From Tissierellales bacterium (lineage in GTDB: Bacteria > Bacillota > Clostridia > Tissierellales > VENL01), in assembly GCA_028280805.1 (NCBI GenBank), contig JANQLB010000090.1:1-64000 (forward strand): a stretch of 64,000 bases of DNA, read 5' to 3'. Positions 7,872-15,405 of this stretch are shown here, piece by piece. The first letter of the stretch is position 1; every line of letters begins with the position of its first letter. A program made the position numbers and the translations under genes. Below the pieces are notes generated by a model. That model searched no databases and had not been told where the DNA came from. It saw only the letters and a list, made by a program, of their open reading frames with translations.

Positions 7872-9854
7872 ATGAAAAATAATAATAATTATGGAAATGA
7901 TAGTCTTTCTACTTTAGAAGAAAAGGAGAAAGTTCGACTTAGACCTGGGGTGATATTTGGTTCTGACGGAATTAAAGGAGCTAAACATACAGTAAAAGAA
8001 ATTATTGGGAATAGTCGTGATGAAGCCAGCGAAGGATTTGGTAACATAATAGAAGTGATAAGATATAATGATAAATCTATTGAAGTAAAAGATAGAGGTA
8101 GGGGTATACCTATTGAATGGAATCCTAAGGAGGAAAAGTATAATTGGCAAATCGTATTTACAATTCTATATGGAGGGGGTAAATATGATAATAATGGTGA
8201 TAGTAATTATCAATTTAGTATTGGTTTAAACGGTTTAGGTACAGCTGCTACACAATTTGCCAGTGAATACATGGATGTTACTGTTTTTAGAGATGGATAT
8301 AGATATAATCTTTATTTTAGTAAAGGTGACAATATTACAGAAAATGATAAAGGATTTATAAAGTCAAAATGTGACTATGAACAGACTGGTACAATTATAA
8401 AATGGAAGCCTGATTTAGAAGTTTTTAATAATATTAATATATCACTAGATTTTTTTCAGGATTTTTTGAAAAGACAAGCTATAGTTAATAAAGGTATAAC
8501 ATTTAACCTTTATGATGAAGAGAGTAATCAATCTTTTACATATTATTATGAAGACGGGATTAAGGATTATGTTAAAGAACTTAGTGGTAGTACAGGATTT
8601 ACTGATGTTCAATATTTTCAGCTGGAAACAAAGGGAAGAGATAGAGAAGATAAGCCTCAATATAAAGTAAAAATTGAAATTGCTTTTTGTTTCAATAACG
8701 AAGTAAATCTTTTAGAATATTATCATAACAGTAGCTTTTTAGAGCATGGAGGAAGCCCTGATGATGCTGTGAAAAATGCTTTTAGATATGAAATAGACCA
8801 AAGTTTAAAAAGCCAAGGTAAATATAAAAAGAATGAAAAAAGTATTAGCTTTACTGATATTGAGGATAGCTTGATTCTTGTTGCTAACACTTTTTCAACT
8901 ATGACCAGTTATGAAAATCAAACTAAAAAAGCTATAACCAATAAATTCATAAAAGAAGTAATGAATGATTTTCTAAAAGAAAAGTTAGAAATATACTTTA
9001 TTGAAAACAAAGAAGCTCTGCAAGAAATAACAAATCAGATTTTAGTTAACAAACGCAGTAGAGAAAGGGCTGAAAAAACCAGGATAGATATTAGGAAAAA
9101 ACTTAGTAAAAGTTTTGATAATATATCGAACAAAGTAGAAAAATTTGTTGACTGTAGAACAAAAGATAAAGATAGAAGAGAATTATTCATTGTTGAGGGA
9201 GATTCTGCTTTAGGTAGTACAAAAATGGGTAGAGATGCTGAATTTCAAGCTATCATGCCTGTAAGAGGTAAAATAAGAAACTGTCTTAAGTCAGACTATA
9301 ATAAGATATTTAATGATGATTTAATTATAGATCTATTAAAAGTTTTAGGCTGTGGTGTTGAAGTTAAAACAAAGCATGAGAATATAGGAAATTTTAATTT
9401 AGATGATTTGAGATGGAATAAAGTAATAATTTGTACTGATGCTGATTATGACGGATACCAGATAAGATGTCTTATTTTAACTATGCTGTATGTATTAACA
9501 CCTACATTAATAGAAAAAGGTCATGTTTATATTGCCGAGTCACCTTTATATGAAATAAATAGTGATAAAAAAACATACTTTGCTTATTCTGATAAAGAAA
9601 AAGACTTGATAATTAAAAATATCAAAGGAAGGTATCACATTCAGAGAAGTAAGGGGCTTGGTGAAAATGAACCGGATATGATGTGGAAAACAACTATGAA
9701 CCCTAAGAGTAGAAGACTTATAAAAGTTATGCCTACGGATGCAGTCGAAACCAAGAAAGCATTTGATCTATTTTTAGGTAATGATTTAAAAGGAAGAAAG
9801 CAGTTCATTTCAGAATACGGTAAAGAATATATTGACCTTGTTGATGTTATGTAG
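7872..9854 (+). CDS. Divergent type IIA DNA topoisomerase subunit B (GyrB/ParE-like)
   Basis: The ATG at 7872 is chosen over an in-frame GTG at 7863 because AGAAGGTGA is spaced correctly for it. The 660-residue product has the GHKL ATPase, transducer and TOPRIM domains. Motifs seen: KEIIGNSRDEAS (ATP-site Asn), DRGRGIP, GLNGLGTAA (canonical GLHGVG has His where this has Asn), FIVEGDSALGSTK (canonical EGDSAGGSAK) and DADYDG (TOPRIM metal ligands). GHVYIAESPLYEI and the C-terminal RSKGLGENEPDMMWKTTM are typical. It is most likely a second, topo IV-like enzyme that decatenates or relaxes DNA with the partner gene 59 bp downstream. Confidence 0.88.
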   Translation: MKNNNNYGNDSLSTLEEKEKVRLRPGVIFGSDGIKGAKHTVKEIIGNSRDEASEGFGNIIEVIRYNDKSIEVKDRGRGIPIEWNPKEEKYNWQIVFTILYGGGKYDNNGDSNYQFSIGLNGLGTAATQFASEYMDVTVFRDGYRYNLYFSKGDNITENDKGFIKSKCDYEQTGTIIKWKPDLEVFNNINISLDFFQDFLKRQAIVNKGITFNLYDEESNQSFTYYYEDGIKDYVKELSGSTGFTDVQYFQLETKGRDREDKPQYKVKIEIAFCFNNEVNLLEYYHNSSFLEHGGSPDDAVKNAFRYEIDQSLKSQGKYKKNEKSISFTDIEDSLILVANTFSTMTSYENQTKKAITNKFIKEVMNDFLKEKLEIYFIENKEALQEITNQILVNKRSRERAEKTRIDIRKKLSKSFDNISNKVEKFVDCRTKDKDRRELFIVEGDSALGSTKMGRDAEFQAIMPVRGKIRNCLKSDYNKIFNDDLIIDLLKVLGCGVEVKTKHENIGNFNLDDLRWNKVIICTDADYDGYQIRCLILTMLYVLTPTLIEKGHVYIAESPLYEINSDKKTYFAYSDKEKDLIIKNIKGRYHIQRSKGLGENEPDMMWKTTMNPKSRRLIKVMPTDAVETKKAFDLFLGNDLKGRKQFISEYGKEYIDLVDVM

Positions 9855-9913
9855 CTGTTAACAGATTGACTGATGTATTTACAAAGCAACAAAGATTTGA
9901 AAGGAGAATTGCT

Positions 9914-12103
9914 TTGAGTAAAGCAAATATAACAAAATTAAATGTAATTAATACACTGAAAGATAACTATATGCCTTATTCGATGAGTGTAATAATGTCT
10001 AGAGCTTTACCTGAAATAGATGGATTAAAGCCTTCTCACAGAAAACTGTTATATACAATGTATAAAATGGGACTCTTAAAGGGTACAAGAACAAAATCTG
10101 CTAATATAGTAGGTTCTACAATGAGGTTAAATCCACATGGTGATAGTGCTATTTATGAAACCATGGTAAGACTGACCAGAGGCAATGAAGCTTTATTAGC
10201 ACCATATATAGACAGTAAAGGTAACTTTGGAAAAGTATATTCTAGAGATATGAGCTATGCAGCTGCACGATATACAGAAGCTAGATTAGAAAAAATCAGT
10301 GAAGAACTGTTTAATGATATCAATAAGGATACTGTAGATTTTGTACCTAATTATGATAATACAACTACAGAACCAAAACTCTTACCAACTACTTTTCCTA
10401 ATATATTAGTAAATCCTAATATTGGTATAGCAGTAGGTATGGCATGTTCAATACCGTCTTTTAATCTTAAAGAGGTATGTCAGACTGCTATAAAATTATT
10501 AGAAAGCAAGACAGGAAAAATAAATTTTGCCAAATGGCTGCCAGCTCCGGATTTTTCTACTGGTGGAGAACTTATATACAATAAAGGTACAATAGAAAAA
10601 ATCTACAGCACAGGTAGAGGAAGCTTTCAAGTTAGAGCAAAGTATGATTTTGATAAAAATAATAACTGCATTGAGATTATAGAAATTCCATATTCCACAA
10701 CAATAGAATCAGTTATTGAAAAAGTAACCAGCTTGATAAAGGATAATACTATCAAAGATATAACTGACATTCGAGATGAGACAGATAAGAACGGGCTTAA
10801 AATAACTATTGATTTAAAAAGAAATACTGACCCTCATAAGTTAATGAAGATATTATATAAGAAAACACCTTTAAAGGATAGTTTTTCATGCAATTTTAAT
10901 ATTTTAGTAAATGGTAGTCCAAAAGTATTAGGTATAGGAACAATTTTAGAAGAATGGATAAAGTTTAGAATAAACTGTATTAAAAGACAGATAAAATATG
11001 ATATTGACAAAAAATCTCAAAGATTACATCTGTTAAAGGGATTAAAGAAGATACTTTTAGATATTGATAAAGCGGTACAAATAGTAAAGGATACTAAGCA
11101 GGATATTTATGTGATACCCAATCTTATGAAGGGGTTTGAAATTGATAAAGAACAAGCTGAATTTATTGCAGACATAAAACTTAGAAATTTTAATCAAGAA
11201 TATATTATAAATAAAACTAAGGATATTGAGAATCTGGAAAGTGATCTTAAAGAGCTGAAACAGACTCTTAATAATGATGATAAGATAAAAAATATCATTA
11301 AGGAAGAATTAAAGAAAGTAATTAAAACATATGGACAAAATAGAAAAACAAAACTGGTTGATGAAGAAGATATAGAGCATATAACTGAGGAACAGATGGT
11401 AGAAGATTATAATTTGAAATTTTTCTTAACAAATGAAGGATATTTAAAGAAAGTACCCTTGGTATCATTAAGAGGGGCTAATAAACAGAAACTTAAGGAT
11501 AATGATAATATAATTCAAGAAATTGAAGGAACTAATAAGTCAGAGTTGTTACTTTTTTCAAACAAACATACTGTCTATAAAATAAAGAGTTATGAGTTGG
11601 AAGATACAAAGACAAGCAGTCTTGGAGATTATCTGCCTAATATTCTTGGTCTTGATAATGATGAAAAAATTATTTATATTGTAAGTACTATAGATTTCAG
11701 AGGATACATGTTGTTTTTCTTTGAAAATGGAAAAGCCTCAAAAATAGAAATTTCTAGTTATGAAACAAAGACAAATAGGAGTAAACTTTCTAATGCTTAT
11801 TATGATAAAGAGAAGTTGATTTATATAACTTATTTAGCAGAAGATAAAGAAATGGTTGCTATTAGCAGTATTTATAAAGTATTAATATTTAATACAGAGC
11901 AGATAAATTCTAAAACAACTAGAAACTCTCAAGGAATTCAAGTATTAAAATCAAAAAAAGGCAGTACATTAAAAGAGATAAAATGTATAGAAGATGTAGA
12001 GTATAAGGATTTTGATTATTATAGAGGTAATATTCCTGCAATAGGAACTTATCTTAAGAAGGAAGATAAAGAAAATCAGCAAGAGCAGTTAACAATGCTG
12101 TAA
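9914..12103 (+). CDS. Divergent type IIA DNA topoisomerase subunit A (GyrA/ParC-like)
   Basis: The TTG at 9914 is chosen because AAAGGAG lies 8 nt upstream; an in-frame extension to 9866 lacks a site. 729 residues. The breakage-reunion domain starts NTLKDNYMPYSMSVIMSRALPEIDGLKPSHRK. The catalytic tyrosine is Tyr120 in AAARYTEARL, matching the position in ParC/GyrA. The quinolone-pocket region reads NPHGDSAIYETMVR. A coiled-coil arm lies near residues 360-470, and the C-terminal third resembles a short beta-propeller without a clear GyrA-box, so relaxation/decatenation fits better than supercoiling. Cotranscribed with the B subunit. Confidence 0.88.
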   Translation: MSKANITKLNVINTLKDNYMPYSMSVIMSRALPEIDGLKPSHRKLLYTMYKMGLLKGTRTKSANIVGSTMRLNPHGDSAIYETMVRLTRGNEALLAPYIDSKGNFGKVYSRDMSYAAARYTEARLEKISEELFNDINKDTVDFVPNYDNTTTEPKLLPTTFPNILVNPNIGIAVGMACSIPSFNLKEVCQTAIKLLESKTGKINFAKWLPAPDFSTGGELIYNKGTIEKIYSTGRGSFQVRAKYDFDKNNNCIEIIEIPYSTTIESVIEKVTSLIKDNTIKDITDIRDETDKNGLKITIDLKRNTDPHKLMKILYKKTPLKDSFSCNFNILVNGSPKVLGIGTILEEWIKFRINCIKRQIKYDIDKKSQRLHLLKGLKKILLDIDKAVQIVKDTKQDIYVIPNLMKGFEIDKEQAEFIADIKLRNFNQEYIINKTKDIENLESDLKELKQTLNNDDKIKNIIKEELKKVIKTYGQNRKTKLVDEEDIEHITEEQMVEDYNLKFFLTNEGYLKKVPLVSLRGANKQKLKDNDNIIQEIEGTNKSELLLFSNKHTVYKIKSYELEDTKTSSLGDYLPNILGLDNDEKIIYIVSTIDFRGYMLFFFENGKASKIEISSYETKTNRSKLSNAYYDKEKLIYITYLAEDKEMVAISSIYKVLIFNTEQINSKTTRNSQGIQVLKSKKGSTLKEIKCIEDVEYKDFDYYRGNIPAIGTYLKKEDKENQQEQLTML

Positions 12104-12138
12104 ACATAGATTGTTTAGATAAAAAATTATGTAAATTT

Positions 12139-12181
12139 AGAGGAAAAGCTTTTATAAATACTGCTTTTTCTCTATTTTTTG
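12139..12181 (+). terminator. Terminator of the topoisomerase operon
   Basis: Stem agaggaaaagc (12139-12149) with gctttttctct (12163-12173), one G-U pair, 13-nt loop, then a long T-run. The remaining intergenic DNA to 12455 is AT-rich with nothing else that I can support. Confidence 0.8.
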
Positions 12182-12455
12182 TTTTTGACATAAAGTAATA
12201 CTCATTTCGAGTGTAGTTTTAATTCTATAAATAATAACTTATTTTTTGACTAAGTCACCTTCTCTTAATTCTTCTCAGTTACAGAAAATAAAGCTCTAAC
12301 TAATCAATCCATAGCTTAATCTTTATTAAATCCTTTTTGAATTCTTTTTAGAACTTTACTTGAAATAATTACTGCTAAGTAAAGTAACATATCTTACAAT
12401 AACAAAGTTAACAATTTATCTTAAATTTTCCTTATAATTTTTTCTGTGTTAATTA

Positions 12456-12484
12456 TTGACTCATATGATTAATTGTAGTATGAT
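12456..12484 (+). promoter_or_regulatory. Sigma-A promoter of the Rap-like gene
   Basis: TTGACT at 12456-12461 and TATGAT at 12479-12484 are 17 bp apart. The expected start near 12491 gives a short leader ending in a GGGGGG ribosome site before the ATG at 12534. Confidence 0.7.
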
Positions 12485-12533
12485 TACATTACACTTAATG
12501 TGGAATTTATATAGAAAACTATGGGGGGATAGC

Positions 12534-13652
12534 ATGGAAAAATCTAGAAAAATTTTTCTGGAAGATTTGGAGGAGAAAGACAGTTTTAATGATGATGAAC
12601 TTAAAAGTTTGTATGAAAACATTGCAGATGGTTTGAACAAGCATGATTATTACAATGACAAAGAACTGCTCTTTAAAGTAAAAGACATTTTTATAGAACA
12701 TAAGATGATGTTTGAAACTGCTCATATAACTAAAGAAATCGGAATATCATATTATAAGGAAGGTAATATGCCTAAAACTATCAGATATATAGAAAATGCA
12801 GCATATATTCTGCAAAATATCAGTGATAACTCTGATATGCGTATAAAAGAGTCATTAGTAAATTATCTGATTAGTATAGGTGTAGCTTATTTTGAAATTC
12901 TTAGTTATCAATCTTCCATAAACACTTTTAAAAAATGCAGTAAACTAATTGATGATAAACTATCAGATAATGTCTTATATAGATATTATCATGAGTATGC
13001 TATTGCATCTATCTATGCTAAAGATTATGATTATGCAAAAAAATTATTAGATAAGTCATTAGAATATGCTCATAATAATGTACGAAAAGGTTTTATTTAT
13101 AATGATTTAGGAAGATATTACTGGAAAATAAATAGACCTCTTGACAGCAGGCGTACTTATGATAAAGCATTAGAAGTATTTAAAGCTGAAAATCATAATA
13201 ATGGATTAGCAATGATATATAATAACCTTGCTATGCTTTACTACACCACTAAAAAGATTGAACAGGCCTCTGAATGGATAGAAAAGTGTTTTGAAATATT
13301 TGATAGGAGTAATCCTAAGAAATGTGTTATATATTTCGATACATACATACGTATTATACTGAGAAAGCATGATTTTGGAAAAGCATTAGATAAACTGCTA
13401 GAGTTTATTAAAATATCAGATAATTATTTATTTGATAAAAGATATATCTTAGATGCTCTTGATCTTGTAGTAGATAGAATAAGTAAATTTAAAAATGAAA
13501 AATACGGTACTAAGTTAAAAAACATCCTTATTCATCTTATAAAACAGAATGACGACGACGATATAGAAGATAATTACTATAGTGAAAAACTATACAGTTA
13601 TCTGGGGAGGTTAATGTATTTATTTTACAAAAAGCGTAAAAGGAGGGATTGA
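12534..13652 (+). CDS. TPR protein without DNA-binding domain, Rap-like
   Basis: The ATG at 12534 follows GGGGGGATAGC; the upstream in-frame ATG at 12456 lies inside the promoter. 372 residues, almost wholly helical, with repeated TPR-like helices (for example YYKEGNMPKTIRYIENAAYI, GLAMIYNNLAMLYYTTKKIE). There is no helix-turn-helix. The N-terminal helical stretch before the TPRs recalls Rap phosphatases, which bind response regulators and are inhibited by Phr peptides. A short exported peptide gene starts 3 nt after the stop, the classical rap-phr order. Spo0F is often absent in Clostridia, so the target is unknown. It may instead be a plain TPR scaffold. Confidence 0.7.
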   Translation: MEKSRKIFLEDLEEKDSFNDDELKSLYENIADGLNKHDYYNDKELLFKVKDIFIEHKMMFETAHITKEIGISYYKEGNMPKTIRYIENAAYILQNISDNSDMRIKESLVNYLISIGVAYFEILSYQSSINTFKKCSKLIDDKLSDNVLYRYYHEYAIASIYAKDYDYAKKLLDKSLEYAHNNVRKGFIYNDLGRYYWKINRPLDSRRTYDKALEVFKAENHNNGLAMIYNNLAMLYYTTKKIEQASEWIEKCFEIFDRSNPKKCVIYFDTYIRIILRKHDFGKALDKLLEFIKISDNYLFDKRYILDALDLVVDRISKFKNEKYGTKLKNILIHLIKQNDDDDIEDNYYSEKLYSYLGRLMYLFYKKRKRRD

Positions 13653-13655
13653 AAC

Positions 13656-13796
13656 ATGAAAAAATTATTTAAAAGCTTAGCTTGTATATCATTAGTATTT
13701 ATATTATCAGTAAGCATTGTATCTGCTACAGATGAAACTGGTAGTGGCAGCGTGTGCAGTGTTGATTATACTATTGAGGAGATAGTTATTAAGTAA
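13656..13796 (+). CDS. Small exported peptide, Phr-like, cotranscribed with the TPR gene
   Basis: 46 residues, ATG at 13656 with AGGAGGG 9 nt upstream, inside the end of the TPR gene. Residues 1-24 form a Sec signal (MKKLFKS, hydrophobic core, SIVSA cleavage site). The mature tail is 22 residues, TDETGSGSVCSVDYT then IEEIVIK. This is the form of Phr pre-peptides, where the signalling pentapeptide to decapeptide is cut from the C-terminus and reimported by Opp. A single Cys is present. A different secreted role cannot be excluded. Confidence 0.7.
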   Translation: MKKLFKSLACISLVFILSVSIVSATDETGSGSVCSVDYTIEEIVIK

Positions 13797-14149
13797 AGAT
13801 GAGTTTAAAGAAGTGTTATAGAAGGGATAGTTTTGGTGATATTAATGTCAAAACTGTCCTTTTAACATTACTTATTAATTAATTTTACATGTTATATTTC
13901 CCGTTTAATAATATGAAAATTTAAAATACATATTATTTTGATGAAATATGTATTTATATAAAAAATAATATTGATGAAAAATAAAAAATTAAAACAGTCA
14001 TTGTACTTTGACGGAAAATAAAGTCGTTAATAGCTTATAAATGTTGAAATTTCACTATTTCCATGGCAATAGGCGGGAAATATCATTTAAACAAAAAACG
14101 TATAGAAAATAATTTTTAGTAAATACTAGCAATTAGAAGGAGGGATCAG
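13797..14149. other. Intergenic stretch between the Rap/Phr-like genes and a 50-aa ORF
   Basis: Apart from the hairpin at 13822-13862, this is AT-rich DNA without a supported ORF. A GC-richer patch near 14060-14090 (ccatggcaataggcgggaaat) precedes the next small gene. I cannot assign a promoter. Confidence 0.5.
13822..13865 (+). terminator. Terminator-like hairpin resembling the dispersed inverted repeat
   Basis: Arms 13822-13835 (aagggatagttttg) and 13849-13862 (caaaactgtccttt) pair along 14 bp with two G-U pairs, then T-rich sequence. It ends the Rap/Phr-like transcript. The core gggata-gttttg matches the arms at 1261 and 5107 (gggatggttttg), so it is probably a diverged member of the same element used as a terminator. 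Confidence 0.7.
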
Positions 14150-14302
14150 ATGGAACGAAATAATAATGAATTTAAAAACCATCTAAATGAAGTTCCTTTA
14201 GCTAATATAAGCAATGAAGAATTAAATGAGATTAAGAAACTTGAGAATAAATTAAACGATAAATACTATCTAATTGCTTTTAAAAAAGATGAAATGCAGT
14301 AA
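14150..14302 (+). CDS. Small hypothetical protein, 50 aa
   Basis: ATG 14150 with GAAGGAGGG 7 nt upstream; terminator follows at 14322. The product is charged and predicted helical, with an acidic-basic middle (ISNEELNEIKKLENKLNDKY) and the end YLIAFKKDEMQ. No signal, membrane segment or Cys. It does not carry the SQELD signature of Spo0E-like peptides. The good ribosome site, own terminator and codon use support a real gene. Function not recognised. Confidence 0.6.
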   Translation: MERNNNEFKNHLNEVPLANISNEELNEIKKLENKLNDKYYLIAFKKDEMQ

Positions 14303-14321
14303 TAAAATATAAAGTAACCCT

Positions 14322-14355
14322 CAGCACCATATTGTTATGGTGCTGTATTTTATTT
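14322..14355 (+). terminator. Terminator after the 50-aa gene
   Basis: Perfect stem cagcaccat (14322-14330) with atggtgctg (14337-14345), 6-nt loop, T-rich tail to 14355. Confidence 0.8.
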
Positions 14356-14503
14356 AAATATTACATTACATATTAAAAATTGAAATAGGGAAAATGAAAA
14401 CAAAAATATTCTGAAAATTTAATAAATTCTAAATAGTAAAATTAATAAAATAAATCTAAATATTAAAATATTAAAAAAAATGATTAAAAAAATCAAAAAA
14501 GTG

Positions 14504-14532
14504 TTGACAAAAAATAGGCAAATGTATATAAT
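14504..14532 (+). promoter_or_regulatory. Consensus sigma-A promoter for the tandem peptide genes
   Basis: TTGACA at 14504-14509 and TATAAT at 14527-14532 with exactly 17 bp between them: a perfect match to the sigma-A consensus and the clearest promoter in the window. The start near 14539 gives a leader of about 160 nt, very AT-rich, in which attgaaatt (near 14553) and aatttcaat (near 14600) can pair. Strong expression of the following short ORFs is expected. Confidence 0.85.
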
Positions 14533-14697
14533 GTAATTGGAGTTAGGTTTGATTGAAATTATTAAATAAAAAATTAATAAAATTAATAAAATGATAACAA
14601 AATTTCAATTATAATTATTTTATACAAAAATAATTTATTTAATAATTAACAAAAAGTTAACACTAAAAAACTAAAATTAGTATGGGAGGTTGGGAGT

Positions 14698-14790
14698 ATG
14701 TTTGATTTAATGTTATATGAGAATTTAATATTTGATAGTAAAGACAAAGGATTTGAACAGTACAAGAAATTAGAGCTTAAAAGATACTAA
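14698..14790 (+). CDS. 30-aa peptide, tandem copy 1
   Basis: ATG 14698 preceded by GGGAGG. The peptide starts MFDLMLYENLIFDSKDKGF and ends EQYKKLELKRY. It is identical to copy 2 at 25 of 30 positions. No signal peptide or membrane helix; the N-terminal half is hydrophobic-acidic and the C-terminus basic. It is driven by the consensus promoter at 14504 and placed ahead of the XRE-TPR regulator. It could be a leaderless signalling peptide, an anti-activator or a small regulatory protein. Not recognised. Confidence 0.65.
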   Translation: MFDLMLYENLIFDSKDKGFEQYKKLELKRY

Positions 14791-14866
14791 AAGTTTAATA
14801 TTTAATTGTAAAATCTTTAGTTAATTATTAAAACTTTTTAAAATATTGATAAGGGAGGTCGGGAGT

Positions 14867-14959
14867 ATGATTGATTTAATTTTATATGAAAATCTAATAT
14901 TTGACAGCACTGATAAGGAATTTGAGCAATATAATAAATTAGAGCTTAAAAGATACTAA
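14867..14959 (+). CDS. 30-aa peptide, tandem copy 2
   Basis: ATG 14867 preceded by GGGAGGTCGGGAGT. It starts MIDLILYENLIFDSTDKEF and ends EQYNKLELKRY. Differences from copy 1 are at positions 2, 5, 15, 18 and 23; the YENLIFDS centre and KLELKRY end are invariant. A terminator at 15034-15070 closes the transcript, so the peptides are expressed apart from the downstream regulator. Function not recognised. Confidence 0.65.
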   Translation: MIDLILYENLIFDSTDKEFEQYNKLELKRY

Positions 14960-15033
14960 AATCAATATTAAATAAACTAAGGGGGAAACACATCAGTGCT
15001 AGTATACACGAAAGAAAAAAAGTTGAAATGAAG

Positions 15034-15070
15034 GAGTCCTTAAAGATAATTATCTTAAGGACTCTTTTTT
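15034..15070 (+). terminator. Terminator of the tandem peptide transcript
   Basis: Stem gagtccttaa (15034-15043) with ttaaggactc (15055-15064), an inner agataattatct palindrome and six T. The rest of the gap to 15309 is AT-rich with no gene seen. Confidence 0.85.
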
Positions 15071-15309
15071 AGTTATATCAAAAAAGATAAAATTGTTACA
15101 TTAATTTAAAAAACACAATAATATAGTATTAAGTATCTAAGTTTTAAAATTACTTTATTGAAGAGAGAATATATATTAATAAGTGAATTTAAGTATTTAA
15201 AACTGTTAAGAGATTTTTACATATTTTTTAATTTGTACTTTTGTTTTGAACTTGGAAATATATAGATTAAATTTAATAAGAAACGACTATTCTTCTAAAA
15301 TAAAAAATA

Positions 15310-15337
15310 TTGACAAATTATACCTTAGTGATATACT
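15310..15337 (+). promoter_or_regulatory. Sigma-A promoter of the XRE-TPR regulator
   Basis: TTGACA 15310-15315 and TATACT 15332-15337, 16 bp apart. The leader of about 60 nt ends in GGGGGGATAGTA before the ATG at 15406, nearly the same ribosome-site block as that of the Rap-like gene at 12534. Confidence 0.75.
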
Positions 15338-15405
15338 AATGTTAAACATCGAATTTTGTATGATAAGCAGATCCAATATATTTTGTTATTAATGGGGGGA
15401 TAGTA

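Larger units (their letters stand above)
14684..14959 (+). repeat. Tandem duplication of a 107-bp ribosome site plus short-ORF unit
   Basis: Unit 1 is 14684-14790 and unit 2 is 14853-14959, each 107 bp, starting gggaggt-gggagtatg and ending cttaaaagatactaa. The 62-bp spacer between them is AT-rich. Both ORFs stay open and in the same frame relative to their ribosome site, which argues for selection on the peptides. Confidence 0.85.

Noticed and set aside
14996-15031. 11-codon GTG ORF after GGGGG, before the terminator
   Set aside because: Too short, no repeat or family support; recorded only as a possible leader peptide.
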